64,000 nt of DNA from Chitinophagaceae bacterium (GTDB taxonomy: Bacteria; Bacteroidota; Bacteroidia; Chitinophagales; Chitinophagaceae): contig CANFHA010000008.1 in the NCBI GenBank assembly GCA_947446645.1, forward strand, positions 1 to 64,000, given 5' to 3'. Positions 46,692 through 55,352 of this stretch are shown one piece after another. How positions within the stretch are numbered: the stretch's first letter is position 1; each line of letters opens with the position of its first letter. The notes beneath the pieces were generated by a model. It was not told the origin of the DNA. It made no database searches and saw nothing but the letters and a program-made list of their open reading frames with translations. The translations under genes were made by a program, and so were the position numbers.

Positions 46692-47960
46692 TTAGGATAT
46701 TGTATTTGCACTGTTAAGAACTTCAAGCAGCACCTCTTCCACTTTGTATCTAAGGTCATCCAGGCCACTGGCACTGCCGTTAGTGCTTACCGTAAAATTG
46801 CCGATCAATGGAGTGTTTAGATTTAAATTTACAATGCGGCCTGTGTTAGCCGGTAGAGTGCAGGTGTCAGGATTATTGCTATTTCCCCCACCCATGTCAA
46901 AACCATCGCTTTGTGGATCGATCAGAAAACCATTTGAATCAGCACCTTTTTCCGAAAGCGAAAAAATTGATCTTTCTCTTAGGTTATCGTGCATACTACT
47001 AGCAGACAAATCTGAAGAGTATTTCCCTAACTCCTGGACAGGAGAATTATATATTAGTGAAGGATAGTCTAAAAATGAGTTTTTCATTTTTTTCTGAAAG
47101 TTCATTATAGCAGGGGGCTGATCTTTAAATGTCTTAAACGGGTCGAAAATCTTTTCTGTACTGTCGTTTAGCGATTCGCTTCCTTTCTGTATAGTATCAA
47201 ATTCCCATGCTCGTGGGTACAATTCAATACGAGGCTGACTGTTGCCTTTTTCGGGCATATTTTTTAGTGCTGGAGACAACACGTTTGCCCGGTTAATGAC
47301 AGGAGATCGAATACGACTATTATCGGCGAGCGCTATTCGCGGAAGAATTAATTTAATGTCCGCTATTGGTTCGTTGTTTACGTTTAGCGAGTTGGTGGCA
47401 TCTGGAGCCAATAAACTTGTTTTCCCGGTTTTAGTTGAAAGCTTAGGCACACGCGCCATGATGTCATCAAATACTTTCTGATTTATATCGCTGAAAATAC
47501 CACCGCTGTCATGAAAGAACTTTAGCGCATCAGGCAGGTCGATGGAATGTTTATTTATTGAGTCATGCTTTGCACCCGGCAGCGACACCCACCTTCCATT
47601 TGTTTTTTTTATCGCTGTAACAATATCTCCGTTTAGTACATAATAATGCCCATTTCTTGTGTGATCAAGCAAATATACCGCCGCTATATCCTGGCTATGA
47701 GGACTGAAATCTGGTAGTGAAAGCGCTTTAAATGCTTCCTTCCATGTGGCAATATTTATTTGATATGCACCTGTCGCCCTTGAATCATATTTTTTAAAAT
47801 ATTTATTTGGATGTACAGCAAAACTTTCAAATTTTGTGCCCCCCACAAATGTCCGGTATCCATCTGTGCCCAACGTTCCTTCAGCCAATCTTAATGTTAA
47901 CAAATATGCCTTCACATTTGGGTTCTTCAGTAATTCCTCATAATATTTAACGGACGCCAT
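46692..47960 (-). CDS. GH104-like lysozyme fused to an unknown C-terminal region, 422 aa
   Basis: Residues 1-150 resemble the lambda-R/GH104 lysozyme fold: TLRLAEGTLGTDGYRTFVGG with probable catalytic Glu27, FESFAVHP, SRATGAYQINIATWKEA, and LPDFSPHSQDIAAVYLLD. The remaining 270 residues are low-homology and Ser/Asn-rich. The 2-bp spacing to DUF6046 and the place in the tail operon point to a tail-tip peptidoglycan hydrolase, not a free endolysin. Confidence 0.75.
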   Translation of the reverse strand: MASVKYYEELLKNPNVKAYLLTLRLAEGTLGTDGYRTFVGGTKFESFAVHPNKYFKKYDSRATGAYQINIATWKEAFKALSLPDFSPHSQDIAAVYLLDHTRNGHYYVLNGDIVTAIKKTNGRWVSLPGAKHDSINKHSIDLPDALKFFHDSGGIFSDINQKVFDDIMARVPKLSTKTGKTSLLAPDATNSLNVNNEPIADIKLILPRIALADNSRIRSPVINRANVLSPALKNMPEKGNSQPRIELYPRAWEFDTIQKGSESLNDSTEKIFDPFKTFKDQPPAIMNFQKKMKNSFLDYPSLIYNSPVQELGKYSSDLSASSMHDNLRERSIFSLSEKGADSNGFLIDPQSDGFDMGGGNSNNPDTCTLPANTGRIVNLNLNTPLIGNFTVSTNGSASGLDDLRYKVEEVLLEVLNSANTIS

Positions 47961-48044
47961 AAATAAATTTTTTTAAAGTTTTACGCTATGGTATTTTCGC
48001 TTTACGTTACTGGTTAACGCTTTATAAACTATTGCACAACTGCT

Positions 48045-48860
48045 ATGAAAATAATTACCTTACTCATCGTGCTGATAACATGCGCGCAGACGTCAAAGGC
48101 ACAGACTCCCTTACCTGATGAATTCATAGGGCATTGGGAAAACAAAGACTGGTACGAAAGAAGCATCTATTCGGATTTTATGGTTGTAACCAAAGACACA
48201 GCAAAGCTTATCTTGTTTGAGTCTGAGGATAAGGAAAAGGTGTATGTGGTATGCAAGCCGAAGTATGCCAATGATACTATGTTTCTATACACGGCTTATG
48301 TGGATTCTGGGGCCCGGCAATTTGAGAACTTTGTTATGCCCAGGCACAAAAGTTTATTTGCAAAATGCTACCTCGCAGAAAATGCGCTGCACATCATTTA
48401 TACCCATAAATGGTTCATAAAGAATATAAGCGAATTCAAGCTTGATACTGTCGTCTACAAATTCGCACCTGGTGCATCTACCGGACGTGCAATTACATCT
48501 AAGCAAAAAAATTTTTATGGAACATGGTACGAGCACACAAGCGATGATGATGCGTTTCCCGTATTTGAAATTGCCAGTGAACGAGTGAACTTTATGGTAT
48601 TAGTGAACCAATTGTACCTGGTGTGCAAACCTAAGTTTGAAGGGGATACCCTATTGCTTTACATTAAATATATTGACTGTGGACGTATGTTTTTCCCGGG
48701 AAATTACCCTCTGCCGAAGTTTAGGAGCTTATTCGCAAAATGCTACATGAAAGGAAATCAGATCCACATTATCTATACTCAAAAGCTATTTAGAAACCAC
48801 ATTAAAGACTTCGACTTGTCTACAATAGTAAAAAAACACCACACAACTTTGAATCGGTAG
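48045..48860 (+). CDS. Secreted protein with internal duplication, 271 aa
   Basis: The signal peptide ends at about residue 19 (TSKAQ). The body is two copies of one domain (about 25-140 and 160-265), each with a GHWENKDW- or GTWYEHT-type start, YLVCKPK..GDT..LY, and SLFAKCY...N.IHIIYT.K.F. It is on the plus strand, opposite to the tail genes, between the lysozyme and chaperone-like genes. No family recognised. Envelope or exported location inferred. Confidence 0.7.
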   Translation: MKIITLLIVLITCAQTSKAQTPLPDEFIGHWENKDWYERSIYSDFMVVTKDTAKLILFESEDKEKVYVVCKPKYANDTMFLYTAYVDSGARQFENFVMPRHKSLFAKCYLAENALHIIYTHKWFIKNISEFKLDTVVYKFAPGASTGRAITSKQKNFYGTWYEHTSDDDAFPVFEIASERVNFMVLVNQLYLVCKPKFEGDTLLLYIKYIDCGRMFFPGNYPLPKFRSLFAKCYMKGNQIHIIYTQKLFRNHIKDFDLSTIVKKHHTTLNR

Positions 48861-49014
48861 ACTTCCAACGAGTCGCCGCTGTACAACATCTTGCTTGTGT
48901 TCATTTGGTCTGACCAGTTAAGACTAACTAGATACAAATACAGATTGTGCCGGACCTGAACCCGGGCAAAGGATAACATTTGGAATACACGACCACTGTA
49001 AGCCACAGAGAATT

Positions 49015-49137
49015 TTACCGGTCATGCTTCCTGATGTACTGCAAATGTGCAAGCTTTTGCGCAAGCGCCTCATCGCTCAGTGCCCTGTGATCAAGGCCCG
49101 GTAAATAATATTCAAGCAATGTTTCAAGATACCCCAT
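49015..49137 (-). CDS. Small tail-assembly chaperone candidate, 40 aa (or longer by frameshift)
   Basis: From the ATG at 49137 it encodes MGYLETLLEYYLPGLDHRAL and a helical LAQKLAHLQYIRKHDR end. The frame is open upstream to about 49247, overlapping the 112-aa gene by up to about 77 nt in the -1 frame, so it could instead be the C-terminal part of a -1 frameshift product. This gene pair sits between the tail tube gene and the tape-measure site, as G/GT chaperones do. No clear slippery heptamer was found. Confidence 0.5.
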   Translation of the reverse strand: MGYLETLLEYYLPGLDHRALSDEALAQKLAHLQYIRKHDR

Positions 49138-49169
49138 GGAATCGCGCGCCGGGCCCCCTCGCGACTCCG

Positions 49170-49508
49170 CTATAAGTTTACCAGCTTCGCCCGCTTGCCT
49201 TCCAGTTTCACTTTCAGTTCCTGGCAAATGCCCACAAACAATTGATCATCCTCAAGCAGGTCTTTACTTCCTCCTACAAACGATACGCTGGCCAGAGCTT
49301 CAAAAACATTCAGCACCTTATCATTGTCCGCTTTGCTCATTGCATAGTTGATTTCATTCCTGTCGGGGTTTTTAAAATATCCTATATGGCCGTCCACCTC
49401 CAGCGAATAGATCCCGTGCTTATATCTTCCTTTCCATTCCGCTATTTGCGCATCAGTAGCCTGCCCTTTTAGCTCAGCGGAGGCACTTAAATTACTGTCC
49501 TGGTTCAT
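49170..49508 (-). CDS. Tail-assembly chaperone candidate, 112 aa
   Basis: Soluble mixed alpha/beta protein (AQIAEWKGRYKHGIYSLEVDGHIGYFKNPDRNEINYAMSKA ... VGICQELKVKLEGKRAKLVNL) between the tail tube gene and the expected tape-measure gene. The size and position match the first of two tail chaperones in contractile phages. Assigned by context only. Confidence 0.6.
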   Translation of the reverse strand: MNQDSNLSASAELKGQATDAQIAEWKGRYKHGIYSLEVDGHIGYFKNPDRNEINYAMSKADNDKVLNVFEALASVSFVGGSKDLLEDDQLFVGICQELKVKLEGKRAKLVNL

Positions 49509-49553
49509 TGACTTTGTTTTAAATTTTAGAACGTTGTTTTACAGCTGTTAAGA

Positions 49554-49985
49554 CTACTGCGCAATGAGTTTCATAAAGACGATGGGCAGCGTCACATCCA
49601 TATTCTTGGCACCCTGGTCCCAGCCTTTTTGAAAATCTTTGACTTCCACACCTACCAGGGTATCTGTTTGCAGTGGCCGTGTGCCCTTAGGTTTGTAGGT
49701 GATCACAATATCAAATTGCATATCCAGTATATCATCACCTCCAGCGGTTATGGCCGCCCGGTTCATATCATCTATAGCCCCTTTCAGCACCTTTATTTCA
49801 CCTTCATAGGTGCGGTTGCCGCTCTGTATGCTTATTGGTTCGTCGCCGGCTGAGTGCAGCAATTGCTTTTCTTTTGCAGCCTTATATTTCACACCGCGAA
49901 CTTTAGTAAGTGGTGATCCTGCAAACATCACGGTCATGTCCGCCCATTCACAGTCTTTGCTATCGAAAAATGGTATTGATGGCAT
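49554..49985 (-). CDS. Contractile tail tube protein, 143 aa
   Basis: Small beta-sandwich protein of the size and type of tail tube subunits: FDSKDCEWADMTVMFAGSPLTKVRGVKYK, EPISIQSGNRTYEGEIKVL, QFDIVITYKPKGTRPLQTDTLVGVEVKDF. It directly follows the sheath gene, the usual order in contractile-tail operons. It should polymerise as the inner tube under the sheath. Confidence 0.8.
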   Translation of the reverse strand: MPSIPFFDSKDCEWADMTVMFAGSPLTKVRGVKYKAAKEKQLLHSAGDEPISIQSGNRTYEGEIKVLKGAIDDMNRAAITAGGDDILDMQFDIVITYKPKGTRPLQTDTLVGVEVKDFQKGWDQGAKNMDVTLPIVFMKLIAQ

Positions 49986-50023
49986 TTCTTAAATTTTATT
50001 GGTTTACAAAAGTGCATTTTAAG

Positions 50024-50069
50024 ACCTGCCTGTCGAGGCAGGTTTGCACATTTTTCAAATTTTCAAATT
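50024..50069. repeat. Hairpin and CAAATTTTCAAATT repeat before the tube gene
   Basis: ACCTGCCT-GTCG-AGGCAGGT is a perfect hairpin (50024-50043). It is followed by TTTGCACATTTTTCAAATTTTCAAATT, which recurs at about 53000-53030. The spacer between sheath and tube genes has thus received repeat DNA. Confidence 0.65.
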
Positions 50070-50076
50070 CGGCTAC

Positions 50077-51267
50077 CTATTGGGCAGGGTTATTAAAACC
50101 GAGTGTTATCTCAAAATTTGTCGCATAGCCCACAGGCACTATTTTCAGTACCACGTTTAGCTGGTTTGTACTGAGAATATTTTGTACCGGGTCTATAAAA
50201 CAGCTTATGCTGCTTATCTCTTTATTGGCAGTCATAGTATTGTTTACCTGGTTCACTATCTGCTGCTCCAGCCATTTACAAAATCCGGCATCCAGCGTTC
50301 CATCAGTGTTTACGGGCATCTCGTCGTCTACCTCCTGCACAAATGTGGTATAAGCCAGTATATGCACCTTATCCATCACCCTGCCGCGTGCAAGCATACT
50401 ATAGTCATCTGTTGTAGCAGTGCACATAGGGTCGCCGCTGAAGAAATAGCCGCTTACATTAGGATAGGTCTTAAACGTTATAAAACCTTTTTGAGCAATT
50501 AAGCTCAAGCTACTACCTGCCTCCTCCACAGTAGTGTCACTCACATATGCCGCAGGTATTTTAAGGGGACCTGTTCTTACCCTGCTTATTTTCCGGTGTA
50601 CCGGGATGGACGATATTGTGCCAAGGAGCAGTCCTACGCAAGCTGATTTACTGGTGTATGTGATATCTGTGTCTCCTATAAGTATGGCAGTGCGATTGCT
50701 GGTAGTACCATCCGTTTCATCCGGCAGCGAAGATGGCACGCCTTGGTAGGAAGAGCCTCCTATCACTGCCCTGAAGGGCGTTTGAGCCTGAAAGTATGCC
50801 TGCGCCATCACCTCTATATTTGTAACCGCAGTTTGTACATCCTGGTTCATCCCGTTTAGCAGTGTCACTGTACCTCCGGCAGTTACAATTGCCGCATCAT
50901 CACTAAGCAGGCCAAGTACTTTTATTTTTCCACCCGCAAAGTCAAGCAGTGTCTTCGCACTGGCGGGGGCAGAGATGCTCGCCATTTGAGCTACCGTTAC
51001 GGTAGGCGGCATCAACATTACATATAGCTGGGCACCGGTGCCTGCCTGGTTATAGAATTCCTGTAGTTGCTTTATGGCAAACGGATTGTTTCCTGTAGTG
51101 ATACCTGCCACGACAACATCTGCCATGCTGGTTACAAGTATGGGCACACCAGCAGTATACCCTCCGGACTCACTTACTCCTGTCATTACAATACCAGCAA
51201 TTCCGTCATTGGTTTGTATTGTTCCTCCTAGCTGGCCATTTGCCAACGATATGTTTACTCTTCCCAT
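50077..51267 (-). CDS. DUF2586 tail sheath protein, 396 aa
   Basis: Matches the DUF2586 sheath type: an N-terminal handshake strand (MGRVNISLANGQLGGTIQTNDGIAGIVMTG), central AYFQAQTPFRAVIGG and ACVGLLLGTISSIPVHRKISRVRTGPL, GFITFKTYPNVSGYFFSGDPMCT, and a C-terminal FEITLGFNNPA strand that would complete the next subunit. It contracts to drive the tube. It shows the particle has a contractile (myovirus-like) tail. Confidence 0.88.
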   Translation of the reverse strand: MGRVNISLANGQLGGTIQTNDGIAGIVMTGVSESGGYTAGVPILVTSMADVVVAGITTGNNPFAIKQLQEFYNQAGTGAQLYVMLMPPTVTVAQMASISAPASAKTLLDFAGGKIKVLGLLSDDAAIVTAGGTVTLLNGMNQDVQTAVTNIEVMAQAYFQAQTPFRAVIGGSSYQGVPSSLPDETDGTTSNRTAILIGDTDITYTSKSACVGLLLGTISSIPVHRKISRVRTGPLKIPAAYVSDTTVEEAGSSLSLIAQKGFITFKTYPNVSGYFFSGDPMCTATTDDYSMLARGRVMDKVHILAYTTFVQEVDDEMPVNTDGTLDAGFCKWLEQQIVNQVNNTMTANKEISSISCFIDPVQNILSTNQLNVVLKIVPVGYATNFEITLGFNNPAQ

Positions 51268-51291
51268 TCCTTATTGTATTTTAGTTAGTTA

Positions 51292-51531
51292 TTACTCTGC
51301 GTCCGGCTCATCGAGCGGGTCATATTCAAGTTCATCTTCCCAATTATCATTGGTCAAATCTTCCAGTTCCTTGTCTACTTCAGATCTTGTCTTAATAACC
51401 ACTGATTTGTCTTCCAGGTTTTTAGCATGATTCAGTGCATTTTGCTCGTCAAAAAATGCAAGGCCATCAGTGGTGAAATACAGCTGCTCTACAGTATTGT
51501 GGTTTTCAAAGTATTGTTTTGCGTGTCTCAT
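51292..51531 (-). CDS. Small acidic protein, 79 aa
   Basis: Highly acidic C-terminal half (VDKELEDLTNDNWEDELEYD) and a conserved-looking N-terminus (MRHAKQYFENHNTVEQLYFTTDGLAFF). It lies 24 bp upstream of the sheath gene on the same strand. No domain recognised. It could be a head-decoration, connector or chaperone-like factor. Confidence 0.55.
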   Translation of the reverse strand: MRHAKQYFENHNTVEQLYFTTDGLAFFDEQNALNHAKNLEDKSVVIKTRSEVDKELEDLTNDNWEDELEYDPLDEPDAE

Positions 51532-51595
51532 AGATATTAGGGTTTGTTTACTAATTCAATTTTCGATTAGGAACCACATTGGTCTTTGCCAGGTT

Positions 51596-52132
51596 CTATA
51601 AGTATTTAATGAGTCCTTGCAGCACCTTATCATCAAGGTTCCGGGTATGCCTTACCACTTCATACCCTTCTCTACTGCCGTTTTTATTGCTGTTTCCTTC
51701 TATTGTGTACAGCAGGTTGCCTTTCACTGCCTCCACAATACCTGTGTGTCCTTCAGCATCGCTCAGGAAAAGAATTACCTGGTCACCTGGTCCTATCTGT
51801 TCGGGGTGAAGAAGCGCATTGGCTTTAGGTATCTTTACTATGTGCTTGCCCGCAGATGTGCGGTTCCAGCAATCGTGTACTCCGGCCGTTCTCAGTAAGG
51901 GATTCTGTATTCCCAGCCATTTTGCGGCTTCTTCATAACACCAATACACGAATGCCTGGCACCACGGATATCCGGGCTTAAGCCCTGCAGCACGCAGGTA
52001 CTCGTTTACCATTGGGCCACTATTACTCCCAGCAGGTTTCTCAGATTGCCCTAGCTGGCCTTTGGCAATTTCCAGCGCAGTGCAGGCAAGCGTTTCAGCA
52101 CGGCTTGTTTTATCAGCAAATCCAGTGTCCAT
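51596..52132 (-). CDS. CHAP-domain peptidoglycan hydrolase (endolysin candidate), 178 aa
   Basis: An NlpC/P60-like CHAP fold with the nucleophile Cys in PGYPWCQAFVYWCYEEA, His in AEGHTGIVEAV and a following EGNSNKNGS. No signal peptide. This class cleaves amide bonds in peptidoglycan. With the XhlA-like membrane gene at 52634 it forms a likely lysis unit placed between sheath and capsid genes. Confidence 0.8.
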   Translation of the reverse strand: MDTGFADKTSRAETLACTALEIAKGQLGQSEKPAGSNSGPMVNEYLRAAGLKPGYPWCQAFVYWCYEEAAKWLGIQNPLLRTAGVHDCWNRTSAGKHIVKIPKANALLHPEQIGPGDQVILFLSDAEGHTGIVEAVKGNLLYTIEGNSNKNGSREGYEVVRHTRNLDDKVLQGLIKYL

Positions 52133-52180
52133 GTTTCTATTAGTTATATAGTGTTATAAATTTGGTGGGATCTCGCAGGG

Positions 52181-52597
52181 TTACGACTTCGATGCAGTGT
52201 ATTTTGCCTGGGTATACAGATCATATAAGTTTTGCTTCAGGCGTTGCCCGTCAAGTTGTGCGGCCAGCAGGCTGGCTAATTTCTGTAGCAGTGCATCCTG
52301 CAATTCCGGGTCACGAAGCTTAAGCTGTTCTATAAAGCAGGTAAGCCGTTCGTTTATGTCTGCGATTTGTTTACAGCTATCGGCTATCGTTAGCACCGCT
52401 ATTGCCTTGCTCAGCGCAGCTACCAGCTGCCGACGTATGGTATTGTCAATATCACCGGGAATTATGGCAGTGATGATATCCGCCACCGGCGACGATAATG
52501 CCTTTTTTAGGCCGATCGTAATTTTAAGAGCTGTGTCAATATGTGCATCCACATAATTGTCAAACTCGGTCAACAGTAGTTTTAGTTGTCTTTTCAT
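52181..52597 (-). CDS. Unrecognised helical protein, 138 aa
   Basis: Start at 52597 (MKRQLKLLLTEFDNYVDAHIDTA). 52612 is an alternative. Mainly helical with hydrophobic stretches (VADIITAIIPGDID, AALSKAIAVLTIADSC) that are probably amphipathic. Located between the CHAP enzyme and the XhlA-like gene, so a lysis accessory role is possible but unproven. Confidence 0.6.
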   Translation of the reverse strand: MKRQLKLLLTEFDNYVDAHIDTALKITIGLKKALSSPVADIITAIIPGDIDNTIRRQLVAALSKAIAVLTIADSCKQIADINERLTCFIEQLKLRDPELQDALLQKLASLLAAQLDGQRLKQNLYDLYTQAKYTASKS

Positions 52598-52633
52598 TTT
52601 GGTACAGAACATAGGGTTTCGTTTTAGCGCTTA

Positions 52634-52894
52634 TTAATTATTTTTTGTCTCCAGCGTATGTATGCGGGTGGAGTGCTCGTTGAGGCGCGCATGTATCATG
52701 GCATCCTGCTCCTGCAGGCCTTTTATCTGCTGCCCTTGTATCGTCGTTGCATTGGTAAGCTGTTTCAGCTCCATCACTATCTCATCCAGCCTCTTTATCA
52801 CTTGTCCCGTCACTATCCTGATAATGAAACCAAGTATCGTTGCCATGGCACCCGCCACCCCAACAAGTATCCATATTTTTAATTCTGAAAACAT
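52634..52894 (-). CDS. XhlA-like membrane/coiled-coil protein, 86 aa
   Basis: An N-terminal transmembrane helix (IWILVGVAGAMATILGFIIRIV, about 7-28) is followed by a coiled coil to the C-terminus (IKRLDEIVMELKQL ... LNEHSTRIHTLETKNN). This one-helix-plus-coil layout is that of XhlA/holin-associated proteins. Together with the CHAP gene it suggests a lysis function. Confidence 0.65.
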   Translation of the reverse strand: MFSELKIWILVGVAGAMATILGFIIRIVTGQVIKRLDEIVMELKQLTNATTIQGQQIKGLQEQDAMIHARLNEHSTRIHTLETKNN

Positions 52895-52984
52895 AGGTCA
52901 TCCGTTTCTCATTCCACTACATCATCCTCATTGTATATAGGCAGCTGCATCACCTGTACACTGTGAGATTGTTTCATTTACATT

Positions 52985-53032
52985 GAATATGAGCCAATTT
53001 TCAAATTTGCACATTGTCAAATTTTCAAATTA
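52985..53032. repeat. CAAATTTTCAAATT repeat, second copy
   Basis: TTTTCAAATTTGCACATTGTCAAATTTTCAAATT nearly repeats the element at about 50042-50070, and lies directly at the stop of the capsid gene. Confidence 0.65.
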
Positions 53033-53947
53033 CTATGCTGCTGCCTGCACTATCGCTACTATACCTTTCGCATCGCTGCGGCGCTTACGCGCACCCATGC
53101 GCACACTCACGCTATACACGTCGCCATAGTAGGTAGGGTCACCAATTCGCTCAAAGAACTTTATATCACCCAGCGCACGTTCCACAGCCCCTATCTGCCA
53201 GCACAGTACACCATCATTATCTGTAACAGCCGGTGTGGCACCGTATGGGTTTACTACCGGGGCGGTATCATTGGTATAGGTCAGCACGCTGCTGCGCATC
53301 ATTATATTGAAGCCAAAGAGTCTGCCAAGTACACCGTCCTTAACATCATAAGCCGCGCTGAAATCACGATATTGCGTTGCCGACATATCATCCGTCAGCT
53401 GTTGAAACATATCAGCGCTTATGAGGGCATAGCGGCCTTCCATTGGTATATTCTGCTTGTTCAGCTGCAGTTGCGCATTTTTCAGGTCACTTACCACAAA
53501 CTTTGCCCTGTTGCCTGTGGTGCCGGCCAGTGTGGTAGCCACAGCGCCTCCCGTTGTGCGCACCAGTACTCCGGTGCTTGCAGTTGGCGCCCAGTCTATT
53601 AGCAGATTGTCCGCCACGGTCTGCCTCAGCGATGTTTCATACTCCGACAGTACACTCTCCCGCTTGTTGTAGCTGAGCTCAAATGTCTCCGCATTGGGGA
53701 TCAGTATAGGGTCGGTAGTGTATTCATCCAGGGTATACGTTACATCCGTATCTCCACGCTGCACCACTGTTGCCGGCACTGAAGACCTGTTCTTTACTAC
53801 CGTCGGCAGCGCACCCGCCTGTGGTATATGCACTACATGGCCGTTAAGTACATACTGTCCCGCATCTGTAGATGCAAGCAGAAATTCATTGTTCTTAAAC
53901 AGGTTGCCCTCTATATGGTCTTGCCATATCTCCTTTTGAATTGCCAT
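53033..53947 (-). CDS. Major capsid protein, 304 aa
   Basis: Length and features of tailed-phage coat proteins: N-terminal arm (IQKEIWQDHIEGNLFKNNEFL), E-loop region (DVTYTLDEYTTDPILIPNAETFELSYNKRESVLSEYE), P-domain helix (KFVVSDLKNAQLQLNKQNIPMEGRYALIS), and a C-terminal beta region (VERALGDIKFFERIGDPTYYGDVYSVSVRMGARKRRSDAKG). Placed downstream of the protease/scaffold gene as in head operons. It indicates a capsid, which excludes a headless injection system. Confidence 0.85.
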   Translation of the reverse strand: MAIQKEIWQDHIEGNLFKNNEFLLASTDAGQYVLNGHVVHIPQAGALPTVVKNRSSVPATVVQRGDTDVTYTLDEYTTDPILIPNAETFELSYNKRESVLSEYETSLRQTVADNLLIDWAPTASTGVLVRTTGGAVATTLAGTTGNRAKFVVSDLKNAQLQLNKQNIPMEGRYALISADMFQQLTDDMSATQYRDFSAAYDVKDGVLGRLFGFNIMMRSSVLTYTNDTAPVVNPYGATPAVTDNDGVLCWQIGAVERALGDIKFFERIGDPTYYGDVYSVSVRMGARKRRSDAKGIVAIVQAAA

Positions 53948-54286
53948 TGGTTAAATTGTTGTTTTGTGATTAAGATTTATTGATTGGAAATGCCTTTGTA
54001 ATGAGAAGGGAAAAGATCAACACCACGCATAGCAGCGCATGCCAAAGGCAGAAACGTATCTGATCTGAAGATTAGAAAAAGCAGGAAAATAAACAGGAAC
54101 CGGGCGGATAAACCCAAACTTAATAAACACCCATCCTATGAACCAAACTCCCGCCCGGCCCTGGAAAAAAGAATTGATAATCGGTGTCTGAAAAACGGTG
54201 GTACGTAACTCCTTGACGGTCTTTAAAACATCACAGGAGACTGCGCCTTTGCGCCTCTGCGAGAGATTCTTTTACACCTTCCTGAA
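53948..54286. other. Non-coding gap between capsid and protease genes
   Basis: About 340 bp with no gene recognised. It contains a long-loop inverted repeat CCGGGCGG / CCGCCCGG (54100 and 54151) and at about 54244-54270 the CGCCTTTGCGCCTCTGCGAG element that is also seen at 31606 in host DNA. Phage head operons rarely leave such a gap. Confidence 0.5.
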
Positions 54287-55285
54287 CTAAGCCGCCTGGT
54301 TAAATTTCTTCTCGAACAGCTCCCTATACCTTAACGGATCATTCGCCCTCAGCTCTTTCAGCTTCTTACCGGCAGGGTCATTTTTTTCATAGTCATCCCA
54401 CTGCCATTGCGCCTCACTGCTATCCTGTTGTTTACTCTTTAGCAGCTCTGTTATCGACCGGTATGCAGGCATTGCAGTTAGCAGCTCTTTTAGCCCTTCA
54501 GGGTTGGCTGCATAATCCTTAGCCAGCTTTCCGCTAAGCTCGGTGGTAAGTTTCTTGTCCTCAAGGGCGCGTTCCAGCAGTGCAGTTACTTCATACCTGG
54601 TGCGCACCTTTTTTATTTCCTCTATCTGCTGCTCCAGGTCATATTTATCACTGCGCAGCAGCCTGTTTTCCAGCTCCAGGCTGCCTGTTTTAGCTACCAG
54701 TTCTTTCACTGCGCCGGTTATTGCTGGTCCATCTGCCTCACTCTCTATCCGTAGTGTCGTGCGTAGATCATTCAGCGTGTTCTGTTCCCAATTATTAATC
54801 AGGGGCTTGCGGATGTTCAGGTCCATAAGATTCAGCTCATTCTCCTGTGCATCATAGAGCGATGTAAGGGCATTGCAGTTCCCCGGTATATCCACCAGGC
54901 TGCACTCTTTGTTGTACCACTTCGTTATCGTGGGGCCCGTTTGGCCGGGCAGCATCATTTCCTTATCCATGCTATACTCCAGCACTACTATATGCCCCAC
55001 AGATGCTGCATTAAGAAATCCGTTTTCGGCCTCGCTCCACGTTTGCTCACCGCGCTCGTTCGAGAGGTTTATTACCGGTGTGCCCAGCACCCTGTCATCC
55101 ACTATTTGCAGGTCTTCCCACTTCAGCACTATACCTTCTTCGCGGCGGTGCATATAGTATCCTATAGGGTTTTTCTGAAAAGAATCCAGCTGGTAGCCGG
55201 ATGTGAGTAGCCGGAAACCATATTCATTCACCGTGCTATCCGAGAGCACATACTGCCGCTCTATTTTCTTCAATTTTTCTGTCAT
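54287..55285 (-). CDS. Prohead protease / scaffold-like protein, 332 aa
   Basis: Start at 55285 (MTEKLKKIERQYVLSDSTVNEYGFR). The N-terminal half (QKNPIGYYMHRR, IVLKWEDLQIVDDRVLGTPVINLSNERG, EYSMDKEMMLPGQTGPTITKWYNKECSLVDIPGNCNA) has the gist of prohead proteases/structural serine proteases. The C-terminal half is a helical, charged coiled region (ELENRLLRSDKYDLEQQIEEIKK) typical of fused scaffolds. It is the first gene of the minus arm. Confidence 0.7.
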   Translation of the reverse strand: MTEKLKKIERQYVLSDSTVNEYGFRLLTSGYQLDSFQKNPIGYYMHRREEGIVLKWEDLQIVDDRVLGTPVINLSNERGEQTWSEAENGFLNAASVGHIVVLEYSMDKEMMLPGQTGPTITKWYNKECSLVDIPGNCNALTSLYDAQENELNLMDLNIRKPLINNWEQNTLNDLRTTLRIESEADGPAITGAVKELVAKTGSLELENRLLRSDKYDLEQQIEEIKKVRTRYEVTALLERALEDKKLTTELSGKLAKDYAANPEGLKELLTAMPAYRSITELLKSKQQDSSEAQWQWDDYEKNDPAGKKLKELRANDPLRYRELFEKKFNQAA

Positions 55286-55311
55286 GATAGGGATATCGTT
55301 GTTTTGTGACA

Positions 55312-55319
55312 CAAAGGTG
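55312..55319 (-). promoter_or_regulatory. Minus-arm promoter block CACCTTTG
   Basis: On the minus strand CACCTTTG (near TAnnTTTG) lies in ATCACCTTTGTGTCA, 26 nt before the start at 55285, and TTG stands 20 nt upstream of it. Nearly the same block (TTCACCTTTGTGCCA) precedes the plus arm, with the same TTG spacing. Confidence 0.55.
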
Positions 55320-55352
55320 ATTCGGAATTTTAAGTTCCGCAAAAAATGATTT

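Noticed and set aside
40782-55285. Contractile injection system (T6SS or extracellular type) instead of a phage
   Set aside because: Capsid, portal and both terminase subunits are present and the typical ClpV-like ATPase or toxin cargo is not seen.
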